A program made the translations under genes and the position numbers. The notes beneath the pieces were generated by a model. The model searched no databases. It was not told where the DNA came from and saw only the letters and a program-made list of their open reading frames with translations. DNA of 64,000 nucleotides from Escallonia rubra (taxonomy: Eukaryota > Streptophyta > Magnoliopsida > Escalloniales > Escalloniaceae), in contig JAVXUO010001386.1 of NCBI GenBank assembly GCA_033065855.1, positions 1 through 64,000 of the forward strand. The letters are read 5' to 3'. Shown here in pieces: positions 60,783 through 64,000 of this stretch (its first letter is position 1; every line of letters starts with the position of its first letter).

Positions 60783-61464
60783 TGTAACACCCCATATTTT
60801 TTATTTATTTATCAAGATACTTGTATAAGTACAAATTAGAATGTATTGTGATTTGTGACTTTGAATTAAATGGTGGGCCTCAGAACTAATTTAGCTCTTT
60901 TTTTCCCCAAAAAGTGGGCTATACTTTTGAAATTAGATGACCATACTTAAATCTGGGCTTTAGTTTAACCCATTTTGTAAAATTAGAGAATTTGGGAACA
61001 TAATGGGTATTTTACAATTCTAAATATTTTAGGAATATAATTATATTTCTTTAGGTTTATGACAGTTTAGGTACAATTTACATTCCCTAGGAAGACAACA
61101 AACTTCAATAAAGTCTCCAAATAATTCCTAGGAAGAGACTTCTTGAGATTTTGCACATTACTTTAAAATAAGAATTTATTTCGATTATTAAATTAAGGTT
61201 TGTAGTAGGAACCATACAAATTTTCTGTTGACTTTAAGAGTCTAGATTCATTATTTTGATGATTCCAAGATTATTGCTCTAATATTAATCTAAAAATGTT
61301 ATTGAGTAAGATTTCAGGACCAATCATAACATGGAATATTCTCTTGTCAAAGACTCTGGACTTGGACTTAGTGTAGTTTTCTTTCTTTGTAAATAATCTA
61401 AAGCTAAGCCTTCTTAAAGATCTACCAGAAAATCAAAAAGGACAAACCAAGAGGTGTTTATCTA

Positions 61465-61930
61465 GCAAAGGTTTTCATTCGAAGCAAAATGTTTTCATTC
61501 GACTAAATCTTTCGGTCCTCACTTATATGGATTTAAATCGTTTTCATTCGAAACAGAAGTTTTCATTCAAAGTAAACATTTTCATTCGAAGCAAAATATT
61601 TTCATTCGAAGCAAAATATTTTCATTCGACTGAATCTTTCAGTCCTCACTTATCTGGATTTAAAATCGTTTTCATTCGAAGCAAAAGTTTTCATTCGAAG
61701 TAAACATTTTTATTCGAAACAAAAGTTTTTCCTTCGACTGAATCCAGTCATAGCCTGTCTGATATTAAAGGTGTTTTCATTCGAAGCAAAGGTTTTCATT
61801 CGACTGAATCTTTCAATGGCCCCAAGATATCTCTGCTCTTCAAATTGATTCGAATGAATCTTGGATTCATTCGACCGAATTCTTCAGAGATGATTTAACT
61901 GAAAATTCCTTCGAATGATTTTATTCATTC
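61465..61930. repeat. Array of TTCATTCGAAG motifs
   Basis: About a dozen copies of TTTTCATTCGAAGCAAA or TTTTCATTCGACTGAAT at irregular 15-50 base spacing, with ATTCGAAT palindromes at the right end. The position upstream of a TATA motif makes it the likely U3 enhancer-type repeat of the LTR (inference). Confidence 0.85.
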
Positions 61931-62505
61931 GAATGAATCCCTATGTCATCCCTTTTAATCAACGGTCTTTTTTCCTACTCATATAAAAAGGGATCCTTAG
62001 AGAGTAAATTCTTAACTTTTCCTATCACTGAAAAATCTTTCTTACTCTTCTCAAAAAGACTCTCTCAACTTATTCATACATCTTTATACTATTTCTTGAG
62101 TGAGTTCCTTATTTGAGATCTTGAATAGCAAGTTTCTTGGTAAAGTTCTTTAAGATTTCAGATCTTTCCACCTAAGAAAGCTTAACTCACTTGTTTTTAT
62201 TGTAATATATACTCATTGATGAGTATGAACTGTATTTCAAATTGTATTCTTCATTTCACTTATAATCGTTAGAAACCTTGTAGGGGTTTCAGATCTGTAC
62301 TGTAGTTTGAGCTAGTAGCCGAAGCTAACTGTTTAGTAAAGGCTCGAGTATGTCTCCCTTGTGTGGAGTGCTCGGCGACTGGACGTAGGCAGGTGGGCCG
62401 AACCACTATAAATTATTGTGTCGATCTGTTTTTGCTATACTTTTTGTTATCTTGATTAGCTAAATTTTAAATTTTTTATTAGACCTATAAATACCTATTC
62501 AACAC

Positions 62506-62519
62506 CCCCCCCCCCCCCA
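62506..62519. repeat. Poly-C run and CA/GC simple sequence
   Basis: A run of about 15 C is followed by CACACGCATGCGCGCGCGTGTG. Confidence 0.9.
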
Positions 62520-62520
62520 C

Positions 62521-63129
62521 ACGCATGCGCGCGCGTGTGTTTAGGGACATGCATTTTCGTCACTATTAGAACCATAATTGGAACCTTTGGGTATATTATT
62601 CAGGGCTTTGGATATACAGAGTAATTGGATTGAGAAGATCAAAACTTTGAGTTGATTTTGCAATTAGTAGTAAGGTTTTTCTCACGCATTTATCCCATTT
62701 AAAATCTAAGTAGCAATATTTTCTTCAATTAATTGTTGTTTGGAAATGATTAGTTGGTGCTCAAGAACCCTAATTGCATTCTTGGTCGTTATGCTAAATT
62801 GATTATTGACTTTGATTTGCGATTTGTTTTTACTAATTTTGCATTAATTTTAAAAGTCCGTATTTTCTTCGTTCTTTGTCCAATTTCTGTATTCTTATAC
62901 TTTTTGAAAATCTCAAAGAATCTATTACAACTTTATGGTTTTGAGTTTTTCCAAAATCTATATGATTAATATTCAAAATCAGATTTGAACATTTTTATGC
63001 TTATATGTCTGTCAATTCAAGTCAGCCAATTTTGATTTACTCTATCTTATTCGTTTCTCATTAGTTTTCAATGATCTTGTACATTATGAAATCATTGAAG
63101 AGTCTTCTTAAACTTTTTTGTTTAAGATT
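62521..63129. other. No gene recognised
   Basis: AT-rich spacer between two LTR-like blocks of opposite orientation. Confidence 0.4.
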
Positions 63130-64000
63130 TTATTAGAATCCTTCTTGAAACCAATAAAACAACCCTAGAGGGGGGGGGGGGGGGTGAATAGGGTTTTGAA
63201 AATTAATGGGGAAATTCAAGTAAGCACTATCACAAATCTCAATCAAACCAAGTAATACTTTAATAAAGATGCTAACTACACAATCTCAAGCAATTATAGA
63301 GTAATAAGTAAAGAGATTGAGTTAGAGATACTTGACAAGGAGATTTAAATGGCTCAACTTGAACTACCCTCAAGTCTATATTCACCTCTTCAAGGAAGTC
63401 CCTTGTAAGAGCACTAGAATCTACTAGCAACAATTTTCTTCCGGGTCAAGATCAAAACCCTTAAAATACTTGGTGATATCCCCACATCAAGCACAAGCCT
63501 TGAATTCACAAAGCTCGCCCAAGACTTGACAAACCCAAACATCGATCACAATCATTTTACAAAGATCAATTGTGTACAAATAAACCCTCTTAAAAGAAAA
63601 TGAGTACAAATGAAGCTCTAGTACAATAGATAGATGAGAGAATTGATGACTTAAAGAATGATCACTCTCAATCAAAGAATTGCTCACAAAGATGCTCTCT
63701 CTAATGATGTAAAATCATGAAGATGAAGAGAGAAAAATTTAATCTATGAGCCTTGATGTTTCTCTAATGAATGGAGGCCTAGAATGTGGTTTTCATGGTG
63801 TATGATGAAACCCCAAATAATTTATATAGAGAATATATGGATTATAGCCGTTAGAGGCCTTACATGAACAAAACTGTCATTGTAGTCGACTGTATTCCCA
63901 ATACAGTCGACTGGGTTCCCTCTAAACTAGCCATTGCAGTCTTGTCCTTGAAAATAGCTGTTGGAACTTATTTTTTACCAATACAATCGACTGTATTGCA
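63130..64000 (-). mobile_element. LTR-like block on the minus strand, runs off the window
   Basis: Read on the minus strand, it ends with CCCTATTCACC, a long C run and TCTAGGGTTG, the style of the U5 end of Copia-type LTRs in plants. A TATA-like TATATAAATTATTTGG lies near 63820, and upstream of it (63870-64000) are repeated GTCGACTGTATT motifs. Fossil; the start is outside the window. Confidence 0.5.
63885..63911. repeat. 12-bp palindrome with 3-base spacer
   Basis: GTCGACTGTATT, then CCC, then AATACAGTCGAC: a perfect inverted repeat. A further ATCGACTGTATT lies at about 63987, and TCGACTG recurs between them. Confidence 0.93.

Larger units (their letters stand above)
60783..62520 (+). mobile_element. 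LTR-like block, fossil
   Basis: The block starts TGTAACACCCC, contains an array of TTCATTCGAAG motifs (61465-61930), a TATA-like CATATAAAAAGGG at 61978, a pyrimidine-rich leader and a promoter-to-U5-like order, and runs to CTATTCAACACCCCC at about 62500. The first part (to about 61300) resembles Gypsy-type LTR starts and the second a Copia-type LTR, so it may be two overlapping fossils. Boundaries are approximate. Confidence 0.45.

Noticed and set aside
61465-61930. CRISPR-like array
   Set aside because: Motifs are short, irregularly spaced and palindromic, in a plant LTR; there is no uniform repeat-spacer structure.

Overview
This is a gene-poor, transposon-rich stretch of a flowering-plant nuclear genome, most likely a eudicot. 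The evidence is spliced plant genes with GT-AG introns, plant-specific families (ICR/RIP ROP effectors, gibberellin 2-oxidase), a nuclear tRNA-Glu, and typical plant repeats (hAT, MULE, PIF/Harbinger-like and Stowaway elements, a tRNA-derived SINE, TRIM and solo LTRs). The species cannot be fixed from the sequence.

Intact host genes. (1) 2927-4423 (+): an ICR1-like interactor of constitutively active ROPs whose first coding exon is only 14 nt. (2) 5042-14766 (-): an eight-exon YJU2/CCDC94-type splicing factor, tail-to-tail with ICR1, whose introns hold a 614-bp tandem array, a 73-bp perfect duplication and a hAT element. (3) 22654-22725 (-): tRNA-Glu(CTC). (4) 33433-35004 (-): a three-exon gibberellin 2-beta-dioxygenase. 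(5) 53185-54999 (-): a single-exon cationic amino acid transporter with a likely 3'-UTR intron. All exon joins were read by eye; phases and the lengths of the encoded proteins agree.

Broken host copies. At 21290-22620 lies a decayed copy of the start of YJU2 (intron 1 plus most of exon 1, same orientation as the parent). At 24420-29405 a tyrosyl-tRNA synthetase pseudogene still carries introns, so it arose by DNA duplication and not by retroposition.

Transposon landscape. Left part: a MULE with a 9-bp target duplication sits exactly on a TATA-like motif upstream of ICR1 (430-1612). Middle: hAT elements at 12007, 15327, 17572, 23066 and 30795; a 2.25-kb GC-rich solo LTR nested in the 17572 element; a retroposon with a perfect 14-bp duplication (15970-16816); two SINE copies. 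Right of GA2ox: a MULE with a GC-rich interior (36416-37862), next to a MuDR-type transposase remnant that keeps the PB1-like N-terminus and zinc knuckle but lacks the catalytic middle (37900-40484), then a nested pair of Harbinger-like elements (41116-43507). Right end: a TRIM, a solo LTR, a hAT with a 7/8 target duplication (58218-59978), and two LTR-like blocks in opposite orientation rich in short palindromic motifs (60783-62520 and 63130-64000).

The genes do not form a pathway. They are single housekeeping or signalling genes separated by nested mobile DNA. I found no CRISPR array, operon-like cluster or clearly new system. The most informative observations are the MULE inserted on a TATA-like site, the YJU2 and TyrRS duplicates, and the core-less MuDR derivative.
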